Assembly (NCBI GenBank): GCA_003290165.1
Contig: QNQO01006264.1
Location: forward strand, 1-64,000
Direction of reading: 5' to 3'
From: Berberis thunbergii
Taxonomy: Eukaryota > Streptophyta > Magnoliopsida > Ranunculales > Berberidaceae
Length of the DNA: 64,000 nt
In this document: positions 55,060 to 64,000 of the stretch, in pieces
Layout of the letters: each line of letters starts with the position of its first letter
Numbering within the stretch: the stretch's first letter is position 1
Made by a program: the position numbers and the translations under genes
The notes under the pieces: model-generated
Databases searched by the model: none
What the model saw: the letters and a program-made list of their open reading frames with translations, nothing else
What the model was told of the DNA's origin: nothing

Positions 55060-57450
55060 TCCAGAGAAGGAGATGAAGGAGTAGGAGAAGAAATGGAGGC
55101 AAATACAGGGTCATCACCCACAAGGGCATGCGAAAGCCTTTCTTCAGAGAAGGGAGAAAGCAATGACTCTGGGGCGTTCGAGGGTAAAGGAAGCAATGGC
55201 TCATCAACTACTGGAGTAGCTTCTTCACCATCATCGTCTTTGAAAGTTTAATCAACCAAATAACGGTACCTGGATAAATCCGGGCCAAACCCCTCGATAT
55301 AGTCAAGAAGCTCAACCCGTCCATCAACAACTTGCTTCCAATCTTCGGCTTCGACAATGCGAAGCCTATCCTTGGCAGTTGCAAGTTCACTTTTGGCCAC
55401 GACAAGCCGTCCCTCAGTGGTAGTAAGCATAACGAAAGTATCTGCCTTGACCTCGTCGGGCGCATCAGTCAACTGTTCCACTCGCCTTTCAGTGATATCA
55501 CAAATAACAGATTGTTCAATTTCAGCACAAGAAGCCTCATCACAAGCTGCATTCTCAGCAAATAACTCTTTGTCCACATCACATAGATAGACACAAACCC
55601 CATCCAACTTGGCTTTCAAAGACTCAAGCTCAACTGCAGAGTTATCCCACATATTTTCTGCCTCAATCAACGACTTTCAAGCAGCCTTTGTAGTCTTTTT
55701 CTGACTCTGAACATGGCGCTATCTACACGTCGAATTGTGAAAGGACGTGAGAAAACACCAGCAATAGTGCTACCAACCTCCTCTCCAAAGAAGCCATTTG
55801 ATCACGACTAGCTCGATAGACCGAGCCCATCACCTCTGCATAGGCAAGATCATCCCATTCATTATCTGCTCAAGACCATGATCACGGTGATCACATGGAT
55901 CCAGTATGGAAATCGAAGGTCTTACCACTAATTACTTGTGCCACTAATTTATCAACCCGCGTGAACCATCTTACACGTCAAGCTGAGTGAACCAGCAAAA
56001 CTTGCCATCCGAATTGATACGGATATCTTTGGGCCAAGCTCAGTCCAACCAACCCGTGGATGAAGGACACAAGGATTCAGAAGTACTGAAGCACCACACC
56101 AACAGCCGAAAGGGTGGAAGGAATAGCAGTGACTACAAAAAAACCGCTTTTACCCTCCAGCCGATAAGCAACCGTGGCAGGAGCATGACTAGAAATAATA
56201 ACGGGGTAGGAGAATCAGACGGACGTGAGAAGAAAACCCGACCGCTTCGCTGATGTCAATAGAAGGAGAAGGAGGAGACAACCTCAAAACTCTGACCACC
56301 ACCAACATCTTTAGACTGTTCCATCGCTAACTGAAGCATTTTATCATTGATACCCCAGGGATCATCATTAGACAACTCAACAACGTCCGAGACACCATAT
56401 GTAGAAAGAAGCCTATTTTCATTATCGCCCAACGGAATGAATAATCTCTTTCTCGTTCCACTCCAACGCCAGCCTTAGTTCCTCAGCCTCTTCGGGAGAT
56501 TCGCGATCCCCTTTTACAACATCTTCACAGGAAGGACTTGGGTGAGAGGTAGCCTCCATAACATCCTGAATAAGATTCAGACGGGATTCAATCCAAGCAC
56601 AACCACGAGTAGAAAGTCATTCTTACTTGTAACTCAATCAAGATCTATCAGCAGTCGCCTTGATGGACTAGTGGACCACGCAAGATTTATTTTTTTTCTG
56701 AAAGCCAGAACTATGACATTAACGGAGCATCGAGATCCATAACACGTCTGTCCGAACTCACTTTCCAATCAATGCTAACATCACTAACGCCTGCACGAGC
56801 AACGACAACAACAATATACTTAGCATGAGACTCAGTAAACAAGATTCTCTCCACTTCATTCATAGTGTACAAACCACTATGCTCTAATATGTCGGCGAAA
56901 AGAAATGCCTCCACAGGAAATCGGTGAAGCTTCAAGAATCGATCATTGATCCTCCGCTCCTCAACATTTAACTGAAGTTTCTTCCGTCAATTGGGAACTT
57001 AGAATGATCGAAAAATAAGACGACCTCACAATTGAATGTATCAAGAGTTCACAGAAGCATAAAACCAAGACCTTGACCAATTACCGATGTCATCGTTAAG
57101 TTTCTCGAAACAAACAGGAGAATGGAGGAAGCAAATATCCTTGCACACCAGCAGACCAACCACTGAATGCAAAACCCTCACAATCAAAGGAATATCGGAC
57201 ATAATAGCCCTTGCGTCAGAAGAAACCATTACTTTCCAGCCATTGAGACCATTTGGGCAGGAGGAATGCCCAAGAAGTTCAAATACTCCCAGAACAGCTT
57301 TGAAACTGAGAACCGAAAGCCAAAAGAAAACATGCACGGATACAGTGCAATGTATCTAGGCCTTGGATTACAAGGACTGTCATCCCATCTAGACGGGATA
57401 ATTTCGAGGTCGGGTGGTAGATTATAATCAGAACGAAGACTTTCCAGCAT
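55060..57450 (-). pseudogene. Antisense ORF of the Tat-type element (Transposase_28-like), decayed
   Basis: On the minus strand from 57450: LESLRSDYNLPPDLEIIPSR, FGFRFSVSKLFWEYLNFLGI, PPAQM, then in a shifted frame VMVSSDARAIMSDIPLIVRV and WSRSWFYASVNS. Further on: LHRFPVEAFLFADILEHSGL near 56930-56870, then a C-terminal coiled coil at 55670-55248 (ELESLKAKLDG, TTEGRLVVAKSELATAKDRL). This is the antisense extra ORF of plant Tat elements, whose N-terminal part is the family labelled putative gypsy-type transposon (PF04195), between pol and the 3' LTR. Its function is unknown. Frameshifts and stops interrupt it. Confidence 0.75.
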
Positions 57451-57810
57451 CGTCTGAAAAGCTATCTTGAGAGAAAATGAGCCTCACACATAGCCAACGA
57501 CTTATTGCAAAGAAAACGAAGTAGGCAAAGGAAGAAACGAACCCTTATTTAAAAATAGCGTAAAGAGGGAAAACAAATTTGTCACATTCCCTTTTATAGA
57601 GCCAAAAAATGAAGGGATAACTCATGGGACATCGTACGAGATATGATGGCTGCATGAAATACCAAAAATATGTGCAAAAACGAACGGGCAAGCAAATAAT
57701 CAAGACACCAACCCGCAAAAAGTTACTGACAACATTAAATACAGGGGAATAATGGAATTGAAAGGTAAACCGTCATGAAGTTAGTGGCCACATTAGCATA
57801 CCCACTAACT

Positions 57811-57825
57811 AAAAGGGGGAGTAGT
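57811..57825 (+). promoter_or_regulatory. Polypurine tract of the Tat-type element
   Basis: AAAAGGGGGAGTAGT precedes the TG of the 3' LTR at 57826. Confidence 0.75.
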
Positions 57826-58350
57826 TGATGATACATCAAAATAGACCGATCATCACAGTCGTACACGTGGCAGAGAACATCCATCACGAGTATATGGCGT
57901 CCCATATACTAGGCCAACTCGTAAAACCTAAAAAGAAGATGTATTCAAAGCCCGAATCCAGGCTCGAATGAGTCAAACCAAATCCAGGCCCAACACAAGT
58001 TCTCTCATAAAGAAGATGAACGTTGCACCAAATAAGTAGTGGAGGAAGTTACGCCTCCACGGACACATCTCCATCAAGGATGAGACTGTTATGAGAAACA
58101 TCTCCTTCCATTGTGCCTCGCATGCTTAAGTCACACAGAGAATTAACCACAAACCATTATAAAAGGTAAAGGAAACATTCGACACAGATATGGAACTTTA
58201 ACTTAGTTTTGTCCAGATTTACTTCCTTCTTCATACATACTTGCTGACTTAAGCATCGGAGTGCCTTTGACCACCAAAAAGATGGTCATTGGTAGTCTAA
58301 CATCTATTTTGCAAGTCAAACTCACAAGACGTCGATTTTTTGACACATCA
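57826..58350 (+). repeat. 3' LTR of the Tat-type element
   Basis: Starts TGATGATACATCAAAATAGA, ends TTTTTTGACACATCA, followed by the target copy GTTAT. Confidence 0.85.
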
Positions 58351-58479
58351 GTTATCATGTTTAATTGATTATCAATTAATTTTAGCCATTACCTTGATAT
58401 AAATCATACATACAACTAGTCATTTATAAAATACAAAATCAATAAAAGTCATTTGGAAATGAAAAATATAGTTTTTTGA

Positions 58480-60110
58480 TATTTAATGATAAAAAAAGGT
58501 TCAAGTCATCCCAAAGTTCAAAAACGTTCACTTCTGTTACAATTAGATCATCGTATGTATACATATCATTTACAAAATGTGCAAAAAGTTACAAGATGTT
58601 TAATCATCAATGTAAACGGCCTATTTGACTTCTTCTTAGCTTTGGATGCATTGTACTTTTTAAACATCACGTCACCTATTTGCAGTTGGCCATCAAACGA
58701 AGTCTTCCATGATATAGCTTCTTAAAGCATACGAGAGGACCAAGTCGGTACTATTCGAGGCAATGGTGGTCTTGATGTCATATGAAGATGAAATGAGAAC
58801 TCTGGGCAAGGCGTGCTATGTAACATATCCGTACGTCGTTCAAGTTTGACGACAGTGGAACATATGTAAAACATGTAGTGTTTTGGTTCCCATAATACAC
58901 AAAATCACAACCACAACGGTTTGCTACCATCAACTCTTACATATTCGATTGAATAAACCAGTTTCGCCTTGTAATGAGTACAGTGCCTTCGGGAATTGTC
59001 AAAACATCTTTCAAAATCTTGACCCCACTCTCATTCCACATTCAAACCCACAAGTCGTGGTTACTTCTAGCTTCATTAGTAGTTCATTTTCACTTGCCTC
59101 CAACCACTATTCTCGTCATAACCTTGGAAGTTGCCTATGCATCTGAATCACAATGGCCATCAACGAGTATATTCTGAATGTACTCAACAAAATCTCGAAT
59201 CGACAAAGGAATTTGCTTCATAAACGTAGTTTTCCACTTCGCCGCCTTATCTTTTAGCTTAGAAACACTTTCTTGACTTTTAAGCTCCTCTTGTGTCTTC
59301 GCAACTCATGACTAGAGGAGTCTTTTTTCATGGAATTTTCATGCTTAGACAATATCTTCTTTTTAGGTCACCCTTGCCCTTTACAGGTTTAGTTGGTTCA
59401 ATCACGATACTTGAATCAAGGCAACTCAAATCTAACAGATTTCTCTTCAACACCAACTGCTGATCAGGAGTGGATTCAAAAAACTTTTGCTTAACGACAT
59501 TGACCATTGGATTTATAATCACATCCCCAGTTGCACGAAGATGTGTTTTTCCAAGTTGCATCCAATGCTTATGTAAGATAGACAATGGAAGTTGTCCCGT
59601 AGGAGTGAAATATTGTGCCATTTCATGAGCACAAGGCAACCCATTAGTGGTTTTCATCACACATCGACACTTGACCGGGTTAGTCCCCATAGATTCAGCT
59701 TCGAACCTACGAATTTTTGATAACATCAAGTTAAAAGCCTTATACGACATGGACCCATGAAGCTTTCCAAATAAGGGAAAAATGTGTTTTTTCTTGACCT
59801 TCGTCAGATTTTTTCTAAAGTACGCTTCAATCTCTACAAGTTGAACTTGGATCATGTCATGCATTTTTGTCCATAATTATAAAATGTGCCTTGGGAATTC
59901 TCCAACATTTTTAACCTAGAGTGTGCACCTTCAACGTGACCAGTTGTCCGTTGGCCAAAATACATGAAAGTGTCGGTCCATGCATTCACAAAGAACTCCT
60001 TATGTGGATACCAAACAGTTCGTAGATAGTCCAAACACTTGGGATGTGATGTCTATCTTCTCTTGAATCCAGCAATGCATTTGTTCCATTATTGCTTTGT
60101 AGTTGATTTA
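58480..60110 (-). pseudogene. Mutator-like transposase C-terminus joined to an OTU-protease-like region, decayed
   Basis: From about 60100 downward: LDYLRTVWYPHKEFFVNAWT, TDTFMYFGQRTTGHVEGAHS, RLKMLENSQGTFYNY, then VQLVEIEAYFRKNL and a SWIM zinc finger CRCVMKTTNGLPCAH (C-x-C-x9-C-x-H) near 59680-59635. These belong to the MULE/FAR1-type transposase C-terminal half. The same direction continues with WKTTFMKQIPLSIRDFVEYI, ILVDGHCDSDA near 59150 (compare DGNCGFRA of OTU proteases), PEGTVLITRRN and SSHFIFI (compare the HFV region). In several plant genomes MULE-type proteins carry such an OTU-like tail. Here many stops are present and the catalytic block is altered. The DDE core should lie upstream (right) but is cut by the next retroelement. 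Confidence 0.75.
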
Positions 60111-60113
60111 TAC

Positions 60114-60757
60114 TAATGATACACCGAAATTACCTCTCTTATACATCGTACACGTGTCATGATGATCTCGAGAAATAGTAGGCCCAAGTGGTTTCAAGCA
60201 CGCACAACGCATTCCGCCAGACAAACCTAAATCACTACAGTCTACTAAGCCGACATGTCTCACAGCCATCCCAAATACTCGTAAGACCTATCAAGGCAAG
60301 TATCTCAGGGATCAGTTTCGCATAAGAAAGTCAGCAACACCTTATTTCGAACTAGGAAGAAAATACCATAGTATACGTTGTACATGGAAACTTCCATCTA
60401 TGGACAACATTTCAATTGGGAACTATCTCTTGCGTATCTAGAAGCTTGAGTCTAACATGCACACTTCCCTTCACAACACAACTCATAATTAGATAAGGAT
60501 CTCCACGAAGATCTTCTTCCTAAAACTACGCTACCGATGACATGGTCGAACCAGGACTCCATCACTATAAATAAGATATGAGGTTGGTAAGCTAAGGTAC
60601 GCTACCAATTCATTGTTTACATCATTACGCATTCCTCAAATCCTTGTCTGACTTTAGCATCGAAGTGCCATAGGTCATCACAACGGTGGTCCATGGATCA
60701 CGTGCTTTCCTTGTGTATGTCAACAAGTCAAGGTCAAGCAGGGAGCGAAAATTGACT
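60114..60757 (+). repeat. 5' LTR of a second Tat-type element (approximate limits)
   Basis: Begins near TAATGATACACCGAAATTAC and shares CGTACACGTG and general layout with the 51122 LTR (TGATACATCA...CGTACACGTG). The end is set only by the primer-like site that follows. No partner LTR lies in the window. Confidence 0.5.
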
Positions 60758-60760
60758 GCA

Positions 60761-60777
60761 TTCGTCGTCTGTGGGAA
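60761..60777 (+). promoter_or_regulatory. Degenerate primer-binding site of the second Tat-type element
   Basis: TTCGTCGTCTGTGGGAA resembles TTTGGCGCCGTCTGTGGGAA with GGC/GC lost. It lies 54 bases before the gag-like MVTTRS start. Confidence 0.5.
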
Positions 60778-60830
60778 TGACAAAGTTCCAAACCAATCAC
60801 TAGTATCATCTCTTTTCAGAATACAAAAAG

Positions 60831-62130
60831 ATGGTGACCACTAGATCATGCAACAATGGAGAACAAGGGGACACATCAAATGCTCATACTGTATACCACC
60901 GCTCCTAACGGTGCTGGTGACACATGGGCAAGAGGCTCACACTCCCGCTCCAGGAACAACAAAGACAGGAACAACCAGGATGGATTTGTTGTCATAACAA
61001 ATACAACTTATCGCTAAAGCAATGGAGATTCTCATACAACAGAACCCTCCACGGGCCGATGGAGATTAGGAACATCACATACCTCAATCTCTAGAGGACA
61101 ACAAAGAACTGGTTCCAATTCTCAGAGTAGACAAACTCGCTCCATAGAACCCCTCCGCCGAGGGGCTCATGACATAGGTGTGTTGTACCACCTATTTGTT
61201 CCCCCGTTCGTGGACCGCATCATGAATGAGGCTCTACCAAAGAAGTTCAACCCTCTAAAGCTTGATTTATGTGACGGGATCGGCGACCCATTTGACCACT
61301 TGCATCATTATCCGCATGTAATGGCGCTCAAAGAAGGTTCTGAGTCGGTGATGTGCAGAACGTTTCCCACCGACTTGGAGAAGTCAGCACTGACATGGTT
61401 CCACAACCTCCTGCCAAAGTTGATCAACTCATTTGAAGCACTGGGCAAAGAATTCCTGACGCGTTTTGTTGGAAGTCAACAGATCGGGAAAGGCCCGCAC
61501 TACATACTCTCCTTGAGGCAGAAGTATAACGAAATGCTAAGGGAATACGTCACACGCTACAATGACGAGCTGATGCTCATTAATGGCTACAGCGACGACA
61601 CAACCATGACGACTTTTACTATGGGCCTAAGAGAAGGAAAGTTTTATGACTTCCTTACCTTGGAACTCCCTGGATGTGGCAAAACTATTGAAGGGTGTCC
61701 AGAGGTACATCACCCTGGAAGATATGAGAACATCAAATAAGGAACTGAAATAGAGAAGAAACCCTTTGTTTCTAGGGACAGAAAGGAAGGAAAAAAGGCG
61801 AGAAGATGAAGAAATGAACCAGCGAGCAACGACAACAGGTCTGACTCTGGCTTTACCAGGCCAGAGAAATCTTCCAACTACGTTGGATCTAGATCCATGA
61901 CCACCCCCCAATTCTAGCTTGTCGGATGTCCTTAATTCCATGAAAGACTGGGAAGATCTGAAATGGCCCCCAAAGCAGTGCAGAGACCCCTCCAAATGCG
62001 ACACAGCAAGTATTGCTCATACCACAAAGAGGGTGGCCAGAACACCAACGACTGTAAGAGTTTAAGTTATGAGATCGAGTACTAGATTCGCAAGGGCAAG
62101 CTAAAGGAATTCCTAGGTTTAGAGAAATGA
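60831..62130 (+). pseudogene. Tat-type gag of the second element
   Basis: A probable start MVTTRSCNNGEQGDTSN at 60831 meets a stop after 26 codons. The core at 61180-61740 is open: IMNEALPKKFNPLKLDLCDG, HYPHVMALKEGSESVMCRTF, KEFLTRFVGSQQIGKGPHYI, REYVTRYNDELMLINGYSDD. A knuckle-like CSYHKEGGQNTNDC near 62009-62050 has lost the GH histidine (Q instead). It matches the other Tat gag block by block but in a better state. Confidence 0.8.
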
Positions 62131-62330
62131 CGATATCGAACCATGTAAAGGGGAGAGGCAGTCAAAGAGATTGAGAATGAGACTTTGAGCATAATTTATG
62201 TCCTTCACGAGGTTGGATAAAAAAAACAATCAAACAAGTCCCACAAGCAGACACTACTTGACATGCGGACACAATTCGCAAACAAAGAAAGACGCGTAAA
62301 TTACTCAGGGTACAAAACCCCATCTCGACC

Positions 62331-63035
62331 TTGACCTTCACAGATAAGGACCTCGAAGGCGTCCGTGCACCGCACAATGACGCTCTTGTCGTTTCGGTCT
62401 CTATTGCAAGGTTGAAAGTGAAGAGGGGCCCGATTGACATGGGAAGCTCCCTCAACCTCTTTTTCTACAACGCGTTCCGCAATATGGACCTCAATGAGGA
62501 GAACCTAACATCCTCCGATTACTCGCTGATTAGATTCAGTAGAGAGAAATGCTTCCCGATCGGGAAAATTAAACTAGCAGTGGTGGCAGGAGATCCACAA
62601 CTAAGGAAGGTCATGTTATTGGACTTCATGGTGGTAGATGCATTGTCTACCTATAATGTCATCTTGGGAAGACCTTGGCTTCACCAGATGGAAACAATAG
62701 TCTCTACCCTTCACCAATGCGTTAAGTATACCACTAACCGCTCGGAGGGAACAATTCATGGGGACCAACCAATGGCAAGGGGATGCCACTATGCTGCACT
62801 AAAGCAGATAGAATGTTCCAAGATTCAGCTGGAGCCCACAGGACAAGTTGAACAAAAGGCAGACTTAGGAACTGTAGAGAAGTCACTCCACCCAGATGGA
62901 GGCAAAATCCCAATAGCAGTGGCTCAACTTAGTAGCAGAGAACGTTCTAACATTATAGGAGCAGTCTGCTATTTAACTAGACAAAACGTCAAGACTAGCG
63001 GAGAGGTCATTGCAAACAAGAGCACGACCCCATGA
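62331..63035 (+). pseudogene. Aspartic protease region of the second Tat-type element
   Basis: The first ~160 residues match the Tat retroviral-type aspartic protease: FTDKDLEGVRAPHNDALVVS, then the active-site run PIDMGSSLNLFFYNAF (Asp at residue 36; usual DNGSS or DTGSS), VDALSTYNVILGRPWLHQ with the conserved ILGRP, then QCVKYTTNRSEGTIHGDQPM. RT should follow the protease but the frame ends after a short unrelated tail. The substitution N/T to M next to the catalytic Asp and the isolation from pol argue for an inactive remnant. Confidence 0.8.
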
Positions 63036-64000
63036 CTGTTAGTGGTCACATAAGGACCCTCCCACACAAGGTTTACTCTTCAGTAACCTCAACAACGTCA
63101 GCACAACTTGGCGATTTGCTGAAGGTACTCACAATCCAAACAAGGGCCATACGAATTCACTTCAGAGCCAGATCGACCTCTATCCGCCAACAGTCAATAT
63201 GTTTTGTTGTTTAGTTTTTTCTTTCAGTTTTCAATGTAGAGTTTTAATTCTTAGAAGCTTATGTGATTTGCAATCATTTAAGAAATAAAAGAGAATTACG
63301 CAAACACACTCAATTGATTACTGGAAAGATGTAACAACGATCTCCTAGAGGCGGGTACAAAAGACTAGAAACTTCAAACATCTGAATCTGATGCGACATA
63401 CAGTAAATATTTGCTTAAACAATTCGATTTCAAAAAAATACTCAGAAGAAACAACAAAGGTATCCCGGGTAAATTATGGAGCCTTCTAAGAGTTCCGCTC
63501 AGCGATTTCTCTGAAGAAGATGACCCACCACGCAAGGATGACCTAAGGTGGTAAAGAATAAGTAACTAGAGGCCTCGTGACACGCCGGTCGAAGCTACAA
63601 CTAACTCACACACTCGATCTGCCCAACCAAACGAACTTGGGACAAGTATCAGGTTGAAACAGATCGAGTGCACCCTCCCACTGAGGAATGAGAGGGGCAT
63701 CTAGGAGTCAATGGCCCACTCCGGCAGACCATATTCAATTCCATCTTGCCCCGTAATCCCAAGTATTAGCGTAGCGCAGCACGACGGGGCTAGCTGAAAA
63801 GGGAGGAAAGCAACCGCTCCAAGGTTGGCTGCTGGTGTTATCTCATAAATTAGGCAGTTCGGAACACCGATAGGGAACGAACAAGTAAATGACAGACTCA
63901 TCCCTTGCGGGAAAATTTGTACGACTACAAAATATGAAAAGAAATTACAAGGTCTCAGAGAACCAATTAGGTGCTCACCCTGAGCGGGTGACCACACATA
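63036..64000 (+). mobile_element. Downstream part of the second Tat-type element, no pol seen
   Basis: TTTTCTTTCAGTTTTCAATG and AATAAAAGAGAATTACGC near 63217-63305 look like the untranslated region downstream of coding sequence. No RT, RNase H or integrase words in any frame. A 98-codon minus-strand frame at 63701-63997 is unrecognised. Confidence 0.4.

Larger units (their letters stand above)
51122..58350 (+). mobile_element. Complete non-autonomous Tat-type Ty3 element (TSD GTTAT)
   Basis: Perfect 5-bp duplications GTTAT at 51117-51121 and 58351-58355. LTRs of 514 and 525 bp start TGATGATACATC and end ACATCA. Inside: a TTTGGCACCGTTCGTGGGAA primer site, degenerate gag on the plus strand, a pol-sized gap filled with minisatellites, an antisense ORF, and a AAAAGGGGGAGTAG polypurine tract. 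The antisense ORF and gag type indicate the Tat lineage. No RT, RNase H or integrase words were found in any frame. Confidence 0.85.

Noticed and set aside
1..64000. CRISPR arrays, bacterial operons or phage genes.
   Set aside because: No spaced identical short repeats with unique spacers, no ribosome-binding-site-led gene clusters; introns and plant transposons show nuclear plant DNA.

Overview
The window is nuclear DNA of a flowering plant, most likely a eudicot. The evidence is AT-rich sequence, GT-AG introns, a plant BAG-like ubiquitin-domain gene, the first 16 codons of a plant membrane-protein gene (At3g27390-like), a plant mobile domain (PMD) gene, and almost every class of plant transposable element. 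I cannot name the species; a legume or other rosid is plausible but unproven. Transposable elements make up most of the window. Only two or three genes look functional: the edge gene at 1-48 (minus), a small secreted cysteine-rich peptide at 14195-14386 (plus), and the two-exon BAG-like gene at 28346-28906 (plus).

Layout. 0-2 kb: first exon of the edge gene, then a 1.36-kb DNA transposon with long inverted ends. 2-7 kb: unannotated DNA, a 770-bp degenerate CAC tract and a roughly 126-bp tandem array. 7.0-10.9 kb: one long LTR of a chromovirus-type (Tekay-like) Ty3 element. 11-18 kb: intergenic DNA, an hAT transposase remnant, the cysteine-rich peptide gene, a Helitron, and a broken second copy of the peptide gene split by a 65-bp poly(A) insertion. 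18.9-25.5 kb: a decayed minus-strand Ty1/copia element holding an hAT insertion (8-bp target duplication CATATACT), with a non-autonomous copia (TACCT) apparently inserted in its LTR. 26.5-31 kb: a GC-rich repeat element, a second Helitron ending 97 bp before the BAG-like start codon, the BAG-like gene, a SINE-like sequence and an hAT element (CTCATTGC).

31.9-49.5 kb: a decayed PMD gene interrupted by a very young LTR-internal-LTR-internal-LTR array (33551-48302) of a non-autonomous Athila-like Ty3 element. A 178-bp piece of the PMD gene occurs on both sides of the array: the left copy is cut by the element, and the right copy is an uninterrupted (empty) version of the same site. That implies either rearrangement or a haplotype-mixing assembly join. 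Each internal region carries one unusual reading frame (407 aa intact in copy 2, frameshifted in copy 1). It looks like a gag C-terminal part joined to the protease-RT linker, with the whole pol region missing.

49.9-64 kb: a foldback element built of three consecutive palindromes; a complete Tat-type Ty3 element (51122-58350, target duplication GTTAT) with gag, several minisatellites and an antisense ORF but no recognisable pol; a decayed minus-strand Mutator-like transposase joined to an OTU-protease-like region; and a second Tat-type element with gag and protease but no visible reverse transcriptase before the window ends.

The genes do not form a pathway. The most interesting material is the biology of the non-autonomous retroelements and their effects on host genes.
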